From UBA9300 sp964577305 (GTDB taxonomy: Bacteria > Bacteroidota > Bacteroidia > Bacteroidales > VadinHA17), in contig CAZNYS010000016.1 of NCBI GenBank assembly GCA_964577305.1, positions 1 through 54,081 of the forward strand: a stretch of DNA of 54,081 nucleotides, in the 5' to 3' direction. The position numbers were made by a program, and so were the translations under genes. Each line of letters opens with the position of its first letter. Position 1 is the first letter of the stretch. Of the stretch, positions 1-9,179 are shown in pieces. The notes beneath the pieces were generated by a model that made no database searches, had not been told where the DNA came from, and saw only the letters and a list, made by a program, of their open reading frames with translations.

Positions 1-71
1 CTTTCTCCTCCTCTTCAGAGGCCCGTACTGAGCCTGCCGAAATCCTCCACATAATGAACATATATATCTTT

Positions 72-860
72 TTATTTTCTGAAGAAAAGGGTAGGTACAC
101 GTGTTGCTTCCGGGTTGAGCGGATCAATGATAATACCTATTCTGTAGCTTACAAAGAGGATAAGGAATAAAGCACGGTTATCATTGGTAGCCATGATAGG
201 CAGTTTATTAGTATAAGCTTCAAATGCTGTACCCAGCTCTAAAGAGTGGATGACTTTATCATCTTTACTGTACTCAAAATTAAAACCACCTTTGACGAAA
301 ATTCCCGGGTATACTTTTATTTCACTCATACCTTTGAAAAAAGACGCCTTATTATATATGTATGTAGGGTCATGTATGTCTTCACTGAATTTTTCCTGCT
401 TTATCTGCCAGGTACTTCCGGGTGTGTAGTACAGGACATTGTAATATATAGGTTTTGCTAATGCCAGTGAAGGTCCTCCGGAATAGAAGTACCTTATAGC
501 CACTCCACCCAGATCCATTTTCTTGAATATTTCATGTTGATGTCCTATAGAGCCTCTGATGGAGTAAAGTTCATTCTCTTTCCCGAATACAAAACTACCG
601 CCGGCCTGTACAGATGGATTTGATAGTTTTATCTCTTTGGGGTGTTTTATTATATTAAAATCAATATCTACGATCCTTTTGTTCAGGAAGTCAAGGCGTT
701 TTCCTTCACGATAACTTATTCCGAGCCCGTTAGAGTTAAGGGTAAGACCAACAGTACGTTCATTCCTGTAAAATATCTTATTCTGCTCATCTATATCACC
801 CTGGGCAAATAAAGGTTGAGCAACAGCTACTATAAATAATATAGTCAGCAGTTTTTTCAT
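72..860 (-). CDS. Secreted or outer membrane protein of unknown function
   Basis: 262 residues. The N-terminus is a clear signal peptide (MKKLLTILFIVAVAQPLFAQ, cut probably after FAQ). The rest is rich in alternating hydrophobic and polar residues with many aromatic residues, and it ends in an aromatic and basic tail, FFRK. This fits a small outer membrane beta-barrel or a surface-associated beta protein, but I recognise no family. It lies 50 bp downstream of the small lipoprotein gene at 911-1033 on the same strand, so the two are probably co-transcribed. The ATG at 860 directly precedes the signal peptide and is the only sensible start. Existence of the gene is secure; the outer membrane location is inference. 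Confidence 0.75.
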   Translation of the reverse strand: MKKLLTILFIVAVAQPLFAQGDIDEQNKIFYRNERTVGLTLNSNGLGISYREGKRLDFLNKRIVDIDFNIIKHPKEIKLSNPSVQAGGSFVFGKENELYSIRGSIGHQHEIFKKMDLGGVAIRYFYSGGPSLALAKPIYYNVLYYTPGSTWQIKQEKFSEDIHDPTYIYNKASFFKGMSEIKVYPGIFVKGGFNFEYSKDDKVIHSLELGTAFEAYTNKLPIMATNDNRALFLILFVSYRIGIIIDPLNPEATRVPTLFFRK

Positions 861-910
861 GCTCTACGTGTATTTGTTAATGAAAAAACTAACCGGGGAA
901 TTAACCGGTC

Positions 911-1033
911 TTAACCAATGTGCTCTGTGTCAGTATCTGCATTACTGTAAGCCGGACACACTTCATTGTTACATGAGCTTAATGCCAGCGCCAGAATAAA
1001 AGCTACTGCTATAATAACTGCAAATCTTTTCAT
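911..1033 (-). CDS. Small lipoprotein, 40 residues, VCPAYS motif
   Basis: A short open frame translating to a 40-residue protein that begins MKRFAVIIAVAFILALALSS and continues with Cys21 in a lipobox (ALSSC), then NNEVCPAYSNADTDTEHIG. The mature product would be a lipidated peptide of only about 20 residues with one further cysteine (Cys26). It precedes the secreted-protein gene at 72-860 by 50 bp and has a promoter-like sequence just upstream. I recall short Bacteroidota proteins ending in a similar CPAYS motif but know no function for them. The signal sequence, the lipobox and the promoter together make this a credible gene despite its size. Confidence 0.7.
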   Translation of the reverse strand: MKRFAVIIAVAFILALALSSCNNEVCPAYSNADTDTEHIG

Positions 1034-1052
1034 CTCTTAAATTTTACTCCCA

Positions 1053-1082
1053 CAAAAATAAACTTAAAAATTAAAATACAAC
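1053..1082 (-). promoter_or_regulatory. Bacteroidota-type promoter for the 40-residue lipoprotein gene
   Basis: Read on the minus strand there is GTTG (1082-1079), an 18-bp spacer and TATTTTTG (1060-1053), which fits the Bacteroidota consensus TTTG, about 19 bp, TAnnTTTG. The predicted transcription start lies about 10-15 bp before the ATG at 1033, leaving a very short leader. Confidence 0.45.
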
Positions 1083-1135
1083 TATTTTAATCCACAAGCT
1101 TTGTACCAAAAATAGAAAAATAATCAAAACTTTAC

Positions 1136-1179
1136 AAAAAGGGGAGAAATGGTTCGCCAAGTAAAGTACCATCTCCCCT
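1136..1179 (-). terminator. Rho-independent terminator of the VPS10-like gene
   Basis: The arms at 1140-1153 and 1168-1179 pair through 12 bp with a two-base AA bulge, including a run of four G:C pairs. On the minus strand the hairpin is followed by TTTTT (1140-1136). It lies 35 bp downstream of the stop codon of the 1080-residue gene at 1214. Confidence 0.8.
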
Positions 1180-1213
1180 CTGAAATATTTAACAGTTTAA
1201 GGGTCTATCCTGT

Positions 1214-4200
1214 TCATTTAAACAATGGCAAAATATTTGGTGTCCAGTCAATATTCACCAATTTGAGATCATTCTTAAGCTTTACCAATTCAGTTGTATA
1301 CAATTGTTCCAGTTTGCTATACTCTTTTTCAAACTTTGTCAATGCAATTTCATACTGTTCTTTCTGGGCACCTGTAATATCATTTTCAGAACCTGATGTA
1401 GCACTTACTGCAAACCTTATCCTGTTCATTATTGATGGCTCGGCAACATCAATCCTGACATCTTCTGTTCTGCGGCCGCTGATAGCAAAAATAATATCAT
1501 CAAGTTTCTTTTCGACATTCTTTGTACTTAGTATCAGATCATTAGTATTGGCAGGAGTTCTCATCAGTTCTGACCTCAGGTTTTCCATCGCGTTTTTAAG
1601 GTCACTAGTATACGATTGTATTTTATTTATGGTGTTATTCAGGTCAGATGCGTTTTTGAGAAACTCGAACTTGGCCTTGTAATCCGCTTCACCCAGGGCA
1701 TTATTATCCAGAGCAGTTATAATGAATTCCTTTTTTTCGTTAAGGTCAATATATTCTCCTTTCACATATTTTTCCATTGACACATAATATTTTCCAGGGG
1801 GCACAGCCGGTCCGCGTGAATCCATATAGTTCATATCCCAAGCCACGGTGCCAATACCTTTGCGAAGGGGTTCTTCTATTTTTCTCATTATTTCACCGTT
1901 ACTGTCAGTAAAGGTAAATACCAGCATTACTCTTTCTTCACGGGCCTCAGCCAGCAATTCTTCATCGCTGGGGTATGCTATCTCCTTACCCTGTTTTTCA
2001 GCCTCACGCTGTGCTTTGATCCTTTGCTGCTTAAGTGTTTCATACCCTTCTTTCACATTATAAATAATCTTTGCTTCAGGTTCCGGGTTTGGAATGCTGA
2101 AATGTACTTCGCCCTGGTAATTCTGGTTAGTGCCCGGGTAATAAAGCAAGGCATCCTTAATATCAAAGATATGTGCTTCTTTTTCAAGTACGTCTTTATC
2201 CAGTTGCCTCAGGTACGAATAGTCATCGAGTATATACCAGCCTCTGCCGAAGGTTGCCACTGCAAGGTCGCTTTCCCTTTCCTGTATATCGAGGTCTTTA
2301 ACCTGTATGGTAGGCAGACCGTTGCTAAGCTTAAACCATTCACCTCCCTGATCGAGGGTTACCCAAACCCCCCATTCAGTACCAATGAATAGTATATCAG
2401 GATTTATGTGATCTTCCTGTATAACATATATTGTCCCATCAGGCAGGTTTGATGCTATTGAAGTCCATGTTTCCCCTTTATCATTACTCTTAATAATATA
2501 TGGTGTAAAATCGCTGTCATTTTTCCTGCCATCGAAGCATGCGTATACAGTACTGGCATCATGCTGTGAGGGAAGTATATAATTTACGAAGGTCATATCA
2601 GGTACCCCCGGGAAGCTGAAATATTTTATCCAGTTTCCTCCATCGTCATCTGTTCTCCAGATAAGCCCATCATCTGTCCCTGCATATATCATACCCTGGA
2701 TAATCGGTGATTCAGCAAGGGCAAAGATATTTCCAAAAGGTGATGTTGATAAACTTTTAGCTATTGCTTCCGGAGGCCATATTTTACCCATCATTGGTAA
2801 CAGGTCTACATCAAGCTGCCTGGAAAGGTCGGGGCTTATCTCTTTCCATGACTCGCCATAGTCAGTGCTCTTAAATACTTTGTTAGCTGCTACATACAGA
2901 GTTTTACTGTTATGCGGGCTAATGAAATACGGGGTATTCCAGTTAAATCTGTATACTTCATCTTCAAGGGGTTGTGGTTTGATAGATATAGTATTTTGTG
3001 TACGGTTGTCATACCTGCGCAGACCGCAATACTGTGATTCAGCGTAATGGATATCAGGATTGTCAGGGTCCGGTATTGAAAGGTAGCCATCGCCGCCGAT
3101 AGTATAGGTAAAATCTGAGTTAACCAGGTTCCTGCGGGTAGTTCTGTTAGGTCCATACCATGATCCGTTATCCTGGGCCCCGCCATAGACATTATAAAAC
3201 GGAAGGGCGTTATCGATTCTTACGTGATAGTATTGTGTAACTGGGAAATTAGATTTAAATATCCAGTTCTCACCCCTGTCCCAGCTTTCATATATACCAC
3301 CATCACATCCCGCAAGGTAATAGTTGGTATTATTGGGATCGATCCAGAGAGCATGATTATCCACATGCTTATTCTTTTCACCCAGCCGTTCCCATGTTTT
3401 GCCGCCATCATTACTTACCATATTTCGCACATCCATTGATATTATGCGGTCAGGGTCAACAGGGTCGGCATATATTTCAACATAATACTGAGGACTGCCT
3501 GCTATTTCATTACTCATCTTAGTCCAGCTTTCCCCCATATCATCGGAGCGGTAAAATCCACCCGAATTTCCTGGTAGTTCAATCAAAGCATAAATAATAT
3601 CCGGGTTTGCCGGGGCAATTGCCAATCCTATTCTCCCCACATCACCCGATGGCAGTCCACGTGTCAGCTTATTCCATGTTTCACCTGCATCAACTGATTT
3701 ATATATAGCTGATTCAGGTCCGCCGTCGATTTTGGAATATACCCTTCGTTCTCTCTGGTGAGCTGCAGCAAATAATATATCTGGATTCCTGGGATCCATT
3801 TCCATATCGGATATGCCTGTATATTCACCTACAGAGAGTACCTGGTCCCATGTTTTACCACCATCGGTTGTTTTATATAAACCACGGTCGCCTCCTGGTC
3901 CCCATGCCGGTCCCTGTGATGCTACATAAACAACATTGGTGTTCCTGGGATCGATCATTATTTTACCAATATGTTCAGATTTTTTCAGCCCTACATTGGT
4001 AAATGACTTGCCCCCGTCGGTTGTCTTGTACACTCCGTCGCCATAGGCAAGATTCCTCTGGGAGTTATTTTCGCCAGTGCCAACCCATACCACATTCGGG
4101 TTAACCGGGTCAATAGCCAGTGACCCTATGCTGAAAACAGGCTGATTATCAAAAATAGCCGTGAACGTTGTTCCCTTGTTTTCAGTCTTCCACAGACCTC

Positions 4201-4456
4201 CTGATGCAACGCCAACATAATATTCAGAGGGATCTTCAGGGTTTACTGCAAAATCGGCAATACGGCCCGAATAAGATGCAGTTCCGATTAACCTGAATTT
4301 GAGAGCGCTCAGCATTGATGAATTGATTGTAAACTCATCAGATGCAGGTTCCGGGCTTCTTTTTCTCCTTTGAGCCTGAACCGGATTGATCATGCCTGTA
4401 ATAAGGATTATGACGGCCATGATCAACACAGGTGTGGTTAATCTTTTGAATTTCAT
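1214..4456 (-). CDS. Secreted VPS10/sortilin-type beta-propeller (BNR repeat) protein
   Basis: 1080 residues with a signal peptide (about 1-28). Residues about 45-720 hold roughly ten Asp-box/BNR repeats, for example TTDGGKSFTNVG, TTDGGKTWDQVL, SVDAGETWNKLT, STDYGESWKEIS and SNDKGETWTSIA. These are the blade loops of a large beta-propeller of the VPS10/sortilin N-terminal type, often annotated as glycosyl hydrolase in Bacteroidota. The last 300 residues are different: a beta segment, then helical, lysine- and glutamate-rich sequence, with no T9SS sorting domain visible. Catalytic sialidase residues are not evident, so ligand or protein binding, or a role tied to proteolysis, is as likely as glycosidase activity. 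It appears monocistronic, with its own terminator. Confidence 0.85.
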   Translation of the reverse strand: MKFKRLTTPVLIMAVIILITGMINPVQAQRRKRSPEPASDEFTINSSMLSALKFRLIGTASYSGRIADFAVNPEDPSEYYVGVASGGLWKTENKGTTFTAIFDNQPVFSIGSLAIDPVNPNVVWVGTGENNSQRNLAYGDGVYKTTDGGKSFTNVGLKKSEHIGKIMIDPRNTNVVYVASQGPAWGPGGDRGLYKTTDGGKTWDQVLSVGEYTGISDMEMDPRNPDILFAAAHQRERRVYSKIDGGPESAIYKSVDAGETWNKLTRGLPSGDVGRIGLAIAPANPDIIYALIELPGNSGGFYRSDDMGESWTKMSNEIAGSPQYYVEIYADPVDPDRIISMDVRNMVSNDGGKTWERLGEKNKHVDNHALWIDPNNTNYYLAGCDGGIYESWDRGENWIFKSNFPVTQYYHVRIDNALPFYNVYGGAQDNGSWYGPNRTTRRNLVNSDFTYTIGGDGYLSIPDPDNPDIHYAESQYCGLRRYDNRTQNTISIKPQPLEDEVYRFNWNTPYFISPHNSKTLYVAANKVFKSTDYGESWKEISPDLSRQLDVDLLPMMGKIWPPEAIAKSLSTSPFGNIFALAESPIIQGMIYAGTDDGLIWRTDDDGGNWIKYFSFPGVPDMTFVNYILPSQHDASTVYACFDGRKNDSDFTPYIIKSNDKGETWTSIASNLPDGTIYVIQEDHINPDILFIGTEWGVWVTLDQGGEWFKLSNGLPTIQVKDLDIQERESDLAVATFGRGWYILDDYSYLRQLDKDVLEKEAHIFDIKDALLYYPGTNQNYQGEVHFSIPNPEPEAKIIYNVKEGYETLKQQRIKAQREAEKQGKEIAYPSDEELLAEAREERVMLVFTFTDSNGEIMRKIEEPLRKGIGTVAWDMNYMDSRGPAVPPGKYYVSMEKYVKGEYIDLNEKKEFIITALDNNALGEADYKAKFEFLKNASDLNNTINKIQSYTSDLKNAMENLRSELMRTPANTNDLILSTKNVEKKLDDIIFAISGRRTEDVRIDVAEPSIMNRIRFAVSATSGSENDITGAQKEQYEIALTKFEKEYSKLEQLYTTELVKLKNDLKLVNIDWTPNILPLFK

Positions 4457-4614
4457 AGGTATAATATTTGAGGTTATTAATTTCCTGATGTAAATCTACA
4501 CAATAATTTTTTCACGGTTGTTTACATGATAATTGTTAAACAACAGTTTTAAGAAATATTCTTATTAAATCATATTATAAAAGAACAAAACAGGTATAAT
4601 AATTGTATTAGAAG

Positions 4615-5565
4615 ATGAAATCAATGATTCTAATGATGAAGACTTTATATACTTTTGCATTATTTATAATACTGGCTATTATGGCAAACAAAACTAGCGG
4701 ACAGGAAGAAAAGCGATATAATTTCCTGAATGAATTTGAGACATATGTTATTGAAAATAAGGGTACTGAGAGGGCTTGGACTGGTGAATACACCAGTCTT
4801 AAGGATGATGGCACCTATCTATGTAAAAAATGTGGCCAGGCCCTTTTCAGGTCCAATGACAAGTTTGATTCCCATTGTGGATGGCCCAGTTTTGATGATG
4901 AGATACCCGGTGCAATAAAACGAATTCCTGATGCTGATGGGATGCGTACCGAGATCGTATGTTCCAACTGTGGAGGTCATCTCGGACATGTATTTGAAGG
5001 GGAGGGATTCACAAGTAAGAACCTGCGTCATTGCGTAAATTCAGCGTCGGTTGATTTTGTGGCTGACGACCTTGAAAAAGGGAGGTATGAGACAGCCATA
5101 CTGGCAGGAGGTTGTTTCTGGGGAGTTGAGTACTACCTGCAGCAAATGGACGGGGTTCAATCAGTTGTTTCAGGGTATACAGGTGGTCATGTAAAGAATC
5201 CTTCCTACAAGGAGGTATGTACCGGTCGCACTGGTCATGCTGAGGCAGTAAAAGTGGTATATGACCCGGATAAGGTATCATATGAGGATGTGGTACGTAC
5301 TTTTCTTGAGATTCATGATCCTACACAGGTCGGTCGACAGGGTCCGGATATTGGCGAGCAGTACAGGTCAGGGATCTTTTATATGAACGAGTACCAGAGA
5401 CAGATTGCGCAGAAACTCCTTAATATACTCAGGGATAAAGGGTACGACATAGCTACCGAGCTGACCATGGCCAGCGAGTTTTATGATGCTGAGAAATACC
5501 ACCAGGACTACTATTTTGAGAAAGGTTCAACACCTTATTGCCATGGGTATGTGAAGAGGTTTTAA
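4615..5565 (+). CDS. msrAB: Bifunctional methionine sulfoxide reductase, MsrB-MsrA fusion, exported
   Basis: 316 residues that reduce both epimers of methionine sulfoxide in proteins. Residues about 1-29 form a signal peptide, so it probably acts in the periplasm. MsrB domain (about 35-150): the zinc pairs Cys70/Cys73 and Cys116/Cys119, HCGWPSF, and the catalytic Cys140 in RHCVNSAS. MsrA domain (about 157-316): catalytic Cys167 in GGCFWG, plus GYTGG and the YHQDYY motif. The order B then A is the reverse of the Neisseria A-B type. Alternative ATG codons at 4624, 4633 and 4636 would only shorten the signal peptide. It runs divergently from the VPS10-like gene and converges on the nitroreductase gene across a hairpin. 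Confidence 0.95.
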   Translation: MKSMILMMKTLYTFALFIILAIMANKTSGQEEKRYNFLNEFETYVIENKGTERAWTGEYTSLKDDGTYLCKKCGQALFRSNDKFDSHCGWPSFDDEIPGAIKRIPDADGMRTEIVCSNCGGHLGHVFEGEGFTSKNLRHCVNSASVDFVADDLEKGRYETAILAGGCFWGVEYYLQQMDGVQSVVSGYTGGHVKNPSYKEVCTGRTGHAEAVKVVYDPDKVSYEDVVRTFLEIHDPTQVGRQGPDIGEQYRSGIFYMNEYQRQIAQKLLNILRDKGYDIATELTMASEFYDAEKYHQDYYFEKGSTPYCHGYVKRF

Positions 5566-5610
5566 AAACGATGAATTATGAGATGCGAAAGATGAAAGAT
5601 TAATTATGAG

Positions 5611-5652
5611 TTATGAATTATGATTTAATAACTCATCACTCATAATTCATAA
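5611..5652. terminator. Convergent-gene hairpin, possible bidirectional terminator
   Basis: The perfect 13-bp inverted repeat TTATGAATTATGA (5611-5623) and TCATAATTCATAA (5640-5652) lies between the ends of the convergent genes at 5565 and 5636 and overlaps the end of the minus-strand gene. The stem is AT-rich and no strong T-run follows, so termination is only a candidate role. Related words (ATGAATTATGAG) recur just upstream at 5571-5582. Confidence 0.4.
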
Positions 5653-6385
5653 ATCCCTGTTTCTTCAATACATCAAGTAACAATTTAGAAAAAGTCTCAT
5701 TATCACTCTTTTTATACCTTACATCGGTAAAGACCTGTGCCAGGGTTTCCTTATTGTTTTCTTCAATGAACTGTTTTGAGTCGTCACGCGCTTCTTTTTC
5801 GGCATAAAACCTGTCAATTTCCTGTTCAGAGTAGTTGCAGTATTTTTCTTTATGCAACACTGCTTTCAATGGGAGCCTGTCGATTTGCTCAGGGTTTTCG
5901 GCTGGCCAGCCAAGGGTAACTGTAGTGACAGGTACCACTCCGGCCGGGAGTTCAAGTATTTCAATAATCTGTTCTGCCATGTAGGTTGTTGTGCCAAGGT
6001 AGCAGATGCCCAATCCTTTCGCTTCAGCGGCCACGCATAGGGTCTGGGCTACTATAACAGCATCTATGGTAGCTGTCATAAATGAAAGGAAATTATCATA
6101 TCCCGGTTTGGCTTTACGCTGGCGGCACCATTTGTTAAAGCGGTTAAAGTCGGCACAGAAGGTGAGCACAACCTGTGCTTCCTCAACCATAGGCTGGTTA
6201 AAATGACATGGAGCCAGCTTTTTTTTTATTTCCGGGTCCCTTGTTTCTACAATGCTATAAACCTGCATATTGCCTGTTGTTGATGCCCTGCAGGCAGCAT
6301 GGAGCAATTCATTCAACAAGTCCTCATCGATATCCTCTTCAGTATATTTTCTTATTGTTCTGTGATTGGTTAAAATATTCAACAT
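5636..6385 (-). CDS. Nitroreductase family FMN-dependent oxidoreductase
   Basis: 249 residues. The N-terminal HRTIRKY motif contacts FMN phosphate in this family, and the central ITVTLGWPAE-like segment (VTTVTLGWPAENPEQIDRLP) is the usual NfsA/FRP-type sequence. The C-terminal lobe, with FYAEKEARDDSKQFIEEN, is the extra helical arm of NADPH-flavin oxidoreductase-like members. The expected activity is NAD(P)H-dependent reduction of nitro compounds, quinones or flavins in the cytoplasm; the physiological substrate cannot be told. It lies 15 bp after the Ldh-type dehydrogenase gene on the same strand, so the two are probably one transcript. Confidence 0.88.
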   Translation of the reverse strand: MLNILTNHRTIRKYTEEDIDEDLLNELLHAACRASTTGNMQVYSIVETRDPEIKKKLAPCHFNQPMVEEAQVVLTFCADFNRFNKWCRQRKAKPGYDNFLSFMTATIDAVIVAQTLCVAAEAKGLGICYLGTTTYMAEQIIEILELPAGVVPVTTVTLGWPAENPEQIDRLPLKAVLHKEKYCNYSEQEIDRFYAEKEARDDSKQFIEENNKETLAQVFTDVRYKKSDNETFSKLLLDVLKKQGFMNYE

Positions 6386-6400
6386 ATTGATATATCAAAT

Positions 6401-7477
6401 TTATTGTAATTCAAATTCAACACCCAGATCATCTGCGACTGCTTTAAGGTCATCGCGAACGGCAGCAACAAGGTTTATCCCTTCCTTATATATTCTTTCT
6501 TCAGCTTCCCTCTCAGGATCGCCGGGTATTATTATTTTTTCCTGTCCTTCAGCGGTACGTCCATTACGGAATGTTCTTATCCATTCATCCATCCTGTCCC
6601 TGAACTCACTTGCGGGCATAAAGGCATCAATTCTTACTGCTCCGAAAAAATGCCCTGTTCCCTTACCAACCTGTTTATCTTTTCTTGGCAGGTATGCCAC
6701 TGCAGGCGGAACAAAGGGGCCAAAGTTAGCCCCGCTGACAACACCGGACAGGATGTCAACTATTGAGCTCATACAGTAGCCTTTGTGTGATCCGTGCAAC
6801 CTGTCACCTCCGAGAGGCAGGATTGCACCTCCTCTTCTCAGGATAGACGGGTCTTCACTTGGGTGACCCTTGTCATCCTGGACAAATCCGCTTGGTAGTT
6901 TTTCACCTTTTTTCTCTGCTATAGAGATTTTCCCCCTTGCAATTGGTGTAGTGGCAAAATCTGCCACAAAATCGTGCTCTTTGTTAGCCGGAACAGCGAA
7001 AGCCACAGGGTTGGTACCAAGTAATCTTTCTATTGAAAAAGTTGGGGCAACCGTAGGATTTGCATTAGTTATACAGAAACCCATCATATCATTTTCGATA
7101 GCCATCATAGCGTAGTAACCTGCTATGCCGAAATGGTTTGAATTGCGGGTAGCAACCCATCCTGAACCTGCATGAGCTGCTTTTTCAATGGCTATCTCCA
7201 TCGAGCGTTTTGCGCCTATCATTCCGAAAGCATTATCGGCATCGACAACAGCAGTACCCGGTGTTTCATGGACAATATGAATATCAGGTGAAGTATTTAT
7301 TCTCCCTTCTTTCCAGAGTAAATGGTAGTCTTTGATCCTCAGGACTCCGTGGGAGGGTATATTTCTCAATTCAGCTTTCAACAGGATATCGGCAATAGTA
7401 TCTGCATCATCCTTACTGCAGCCCATTTTTGAGAAAATAGCGGTTATAATACCGTTGAGATAAGAGTGACTGTACAT
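6401..7477 (-). CDS. Malate/L-lactate/ureidoglycolate dehydrogenase family (Ldh_2) oxidoreductase
   Basis: 358 residues of the NAD(P)-dependent 2-hydroxyacid or imine reductase family that includes YlbC, AllD and the type-2 malate and lactate dehydrogenases. The signature IPSHGVLR carries the conserved His43 and Arg47. VATRNSNHFGIAGYYA is the characteristic central motif, followed by NPVAFAVPA and GSHKGYCMSSIVDILSG. Length is normal for the family. Substrate cannot be assigned from sequence; candidates are malate, lactate, sulfolactate, ureidoglycolate or a cyclic imino acid. The next gene in the same direction is the nitroreductase gene, and the SDR gene lies upstream. Confidence 0.88.
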   Translation of the reverse strand: MYSHSYLNGIITAIFSKMGCSKDDADTIADILLKAELRNIPSHGVLRIKDYHLLWKEGRINTSPDIHIVHETPGTAVVDADNAFGMIGAKRSMEIAIEKAAHAGSGWVATRNSNHFGIAGYYAMMAIENDMMGFCITNANPTVAPTFSIERLLGTNPVAFAVPANKEHDFVADFATTPIARGKISIAEKKGEKLPSGFVQDDKGHPSEDPSILRRGGAILPLGGDRLHGSHKGYCMSSIVDILSGVVSGANFGPFVPPAVAYLPRKDKQVGKGTGHFFGAVRIDAFMPASEFRDRMDEWIRTFRNGRTAEGQEKIIIPGDPEREAEERIYKEGINLVAAVRDDLKAVADDLGVEFELQ

Positions 7478-7513
7478 AATCTGAATAATTAGTTTAACAA
7501 ATATTATATAGTA

Positions 7514-8275
7514 TCAATCCCTGTGTACAATGGTAGCTGATGCCTGTGCTGTTGGCATAATAAGCACGTCATCGATATTTACGTGATCCGGTAAACTCAC
7601 GCAATAATATATAACATCAGCTATATCTTCACCTGAGAGAGGTTTTATTCCCTTATATGGTACTTCGGCTTTCTCTTTGTCACCCTTAAACCGCACATCG
7701 GAAAATTCTGTTTTTACCAGTCCCGGTGCTATATTACTTACCTTAATACCGTGCTCAACCAGGTCGATACGCATTGACCTGGAAAGAGCATCAACTGCAT
7801 GTTTGGTGGCACAATAGACGTTACCGTTCTCGTATACTTCCTTACCTGCTATACTACCTATATTGAGAATATGCCCTTTCCCTCTTTTTACCATTCCCTG
7901 ACTAACAACCCGTGTAACATATAACAGGCCTTTTATATTTGTATCTATCATTCTTTCCCAATCGTCGATCACACCCTCTTCAATATGATTGAGACCAACG
8001 GCAAGGCCAGCATTATTAAGCAGTACATCAATATTTTGCCAATCCCTGTCCAGGTTACCAAGATTTTCAACTACTTCGCTCAGTGACCTGACATCAAAAG
8101 CAAGGGCCAGCACTCTTATCTGATTATTATTTTTAAGAAGTTCTTTCCTGAGTTTATCAAGCCTTTCTTTCCTTCTTCCTGTAATAATAAGATCGTAGTT
8201 TTTTTCTGCAAATATTTTTGCTGTGGCAAGTCCTATGCCTGATGATGCACCGGTGATCAAAGCTATTTTATTCAT
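7514..8275 (-). CDS. Short-chain dehydrogenase/reductase (YdfG-like)
   Basis: 253 residues from the ATG at 8275. The frame is open upstream to 8326, but MNKIALITGASSGIG is the normal family start, so the 17 extra residues are probably untranslated. Features are the Rossmann motif TGASSGIG (residues 8-15), NNAG, the catalytic serine in NIGSIAG and the YCATK catalytic tyrosine-lysine pair. The C-terminal segment resembles YdfG-type 3-hydroxy acid or L-allo-threonine dehydrogenases (PLSGEDIADVIYYCVSLP). It is cytoplasmic and NADP-dependent by family. It lies 36 bp upstream of the Ldh_2 gene, so the three oxidoreductase genes may form one operon. Confidence 0.9.
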   Translation of the reverse strand: MNKIALITGASSGIGLATAKIFAEKNYDLIITGRRKERLDKLRKELLKNNNQIRVLALAFDVRSLSEVVENLGNLDRDWQNIDVLLNNAGLAVGLNHIEEGVIDDWERMIDTNIKGLLYVTRVVSQGMVKRGKGHILNIGSIAGKEVYENGNVYCATKHAVDALSRSMRIDLVEHGIKVSNIAPGLVKTEFSDVRFKGDKEKAEVPYKGIKPLSGEDIADVIYYCVSLPDHVNIDDVLIMPTAQASATIVHRD

Positions 8276-8430
8276 AATAATATCTGTTTTAAGAACTAAG
8301 GTAAAATTAATCATCTTTGGCAGCAAATAAAATGTAATGAGGGTTAAAGCAGGTATTATTTGACATTTAAAAAAAGAACTTCAGGGCTCTTATATTAAAT
8401 TATATATTTACAGTTCGTAAAAAATCATAG

Positions 8431-9126
8431 ATGCGCAAGAAAGAGGAAGTAAGAATAATGTTTGACAGCATTGCCTGGAGGTATGATTTCCTCAATCATT
8501 TCCTGTCTTTCGGTACAGATCTCCTCTGGAGAAAAAAAGCGATAGATGAAATTGCAAAGAGGATTAAGCCCTCCAGGGTTTTGGATCTTGCAACCGGCAC
8601 ATGCGACCTTGCTATTGAATCGCTACGCCTGAACCCTGAAACAGTTACGGCAATTGACATATCCCAGAGGATGCTTGAAGAGGGAAGGAGGAAACTATAC
8701 AGGAAGAAACTGAATGAGAAGATTGAACTGGTGATTGCTGATTCAGAGGAGTTGCCATTTGATGATTCTTCATATGATGTGGTAATGGTATCCTTTGGGA
8801 TACGTAATTTTGAAGACTCCGAAGGAGGACTGGCCGAGATGTATCGTGTGCTCAGGGAGGGGGGAGTGGTTATGGTACTTGAGTTTTCAAAACCCTCAAA
8901 GTTCCCGTTTAAGTATATTTATAATTTCTATTTTCATAAAATATTACCCTTGTTCGGAGCTCTGTTCTCAAAAGACAGGTCAGCATATACTTACCTTCCA
9001 GATTCTGTTACTTCTTTCGCCGAAGGGGGTGATTTTTTGAAATTAATGAAGAGCACAGGATTCAGGGAATTAAAGCAGAGGAGATTAACAGGTGGTGTTG
9101 CAACGATATATACAGGATGCAGGTAA
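8431..9126 (+). CDS. ubiE: Demethylmenaquinone methyltransferase MenG/UbiE
   Basis: 231 residues. It transfers a methyl group from S-adenosylmethionine to demethylmenaquinone in the last step of menaquinone synthesis. The UbiE signature IAWRYDFLNHFLSFG is at residues 14-28, the SAM-binding motif VLDLATGTCDLA at 50-61, and FGIRNFED with GGVVMVLEFSKP later. A stop codon immediately precedes the ATG at 8431, so the start is fixed, and the protein lacks the roughly 10-residue N-terminal extension of some homologues. Its presence implies a menaquinone-based respiratory chain. The porT-like gene follows after 53 bp, an arrangement I recall from other Bacteroidota. Confidence 0.95.
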   Translation: MRKKEEVRIMFDSIAWRYDFLNHFLSFGTDLLWRKKAIDEIAKRIKPSRVLDLATGTCDLAIESLRLNPETVTAIDISQRMLEEGRRKLYRKKLNEKIELVIADSEELPFDDSSYDVVMVSFGIRNFEDSEGGLAEMYRVLREGGVVMVLEFSKPSKFPFKYIYNFYFHKILPLFGALFSKDRSAYTYLPDSVTSFAEGGDFLKLMKSTGFRELKQRRLTGGVATIYTGCR

Positions 9127-9179
9127 TGCAATATTATAAATGTTTCTCAGTTAAGTATATTGAGTAATTATTATATAGT

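Noticed and set aside
1149..1682. A 177-residue plus-strand frame opposite the VPS10-like gene
   Set aside because: It is antisense to a well-supported gene with intact repeats and begins in its terminator hairpin; its composition is hydrophobic and shadow-like.
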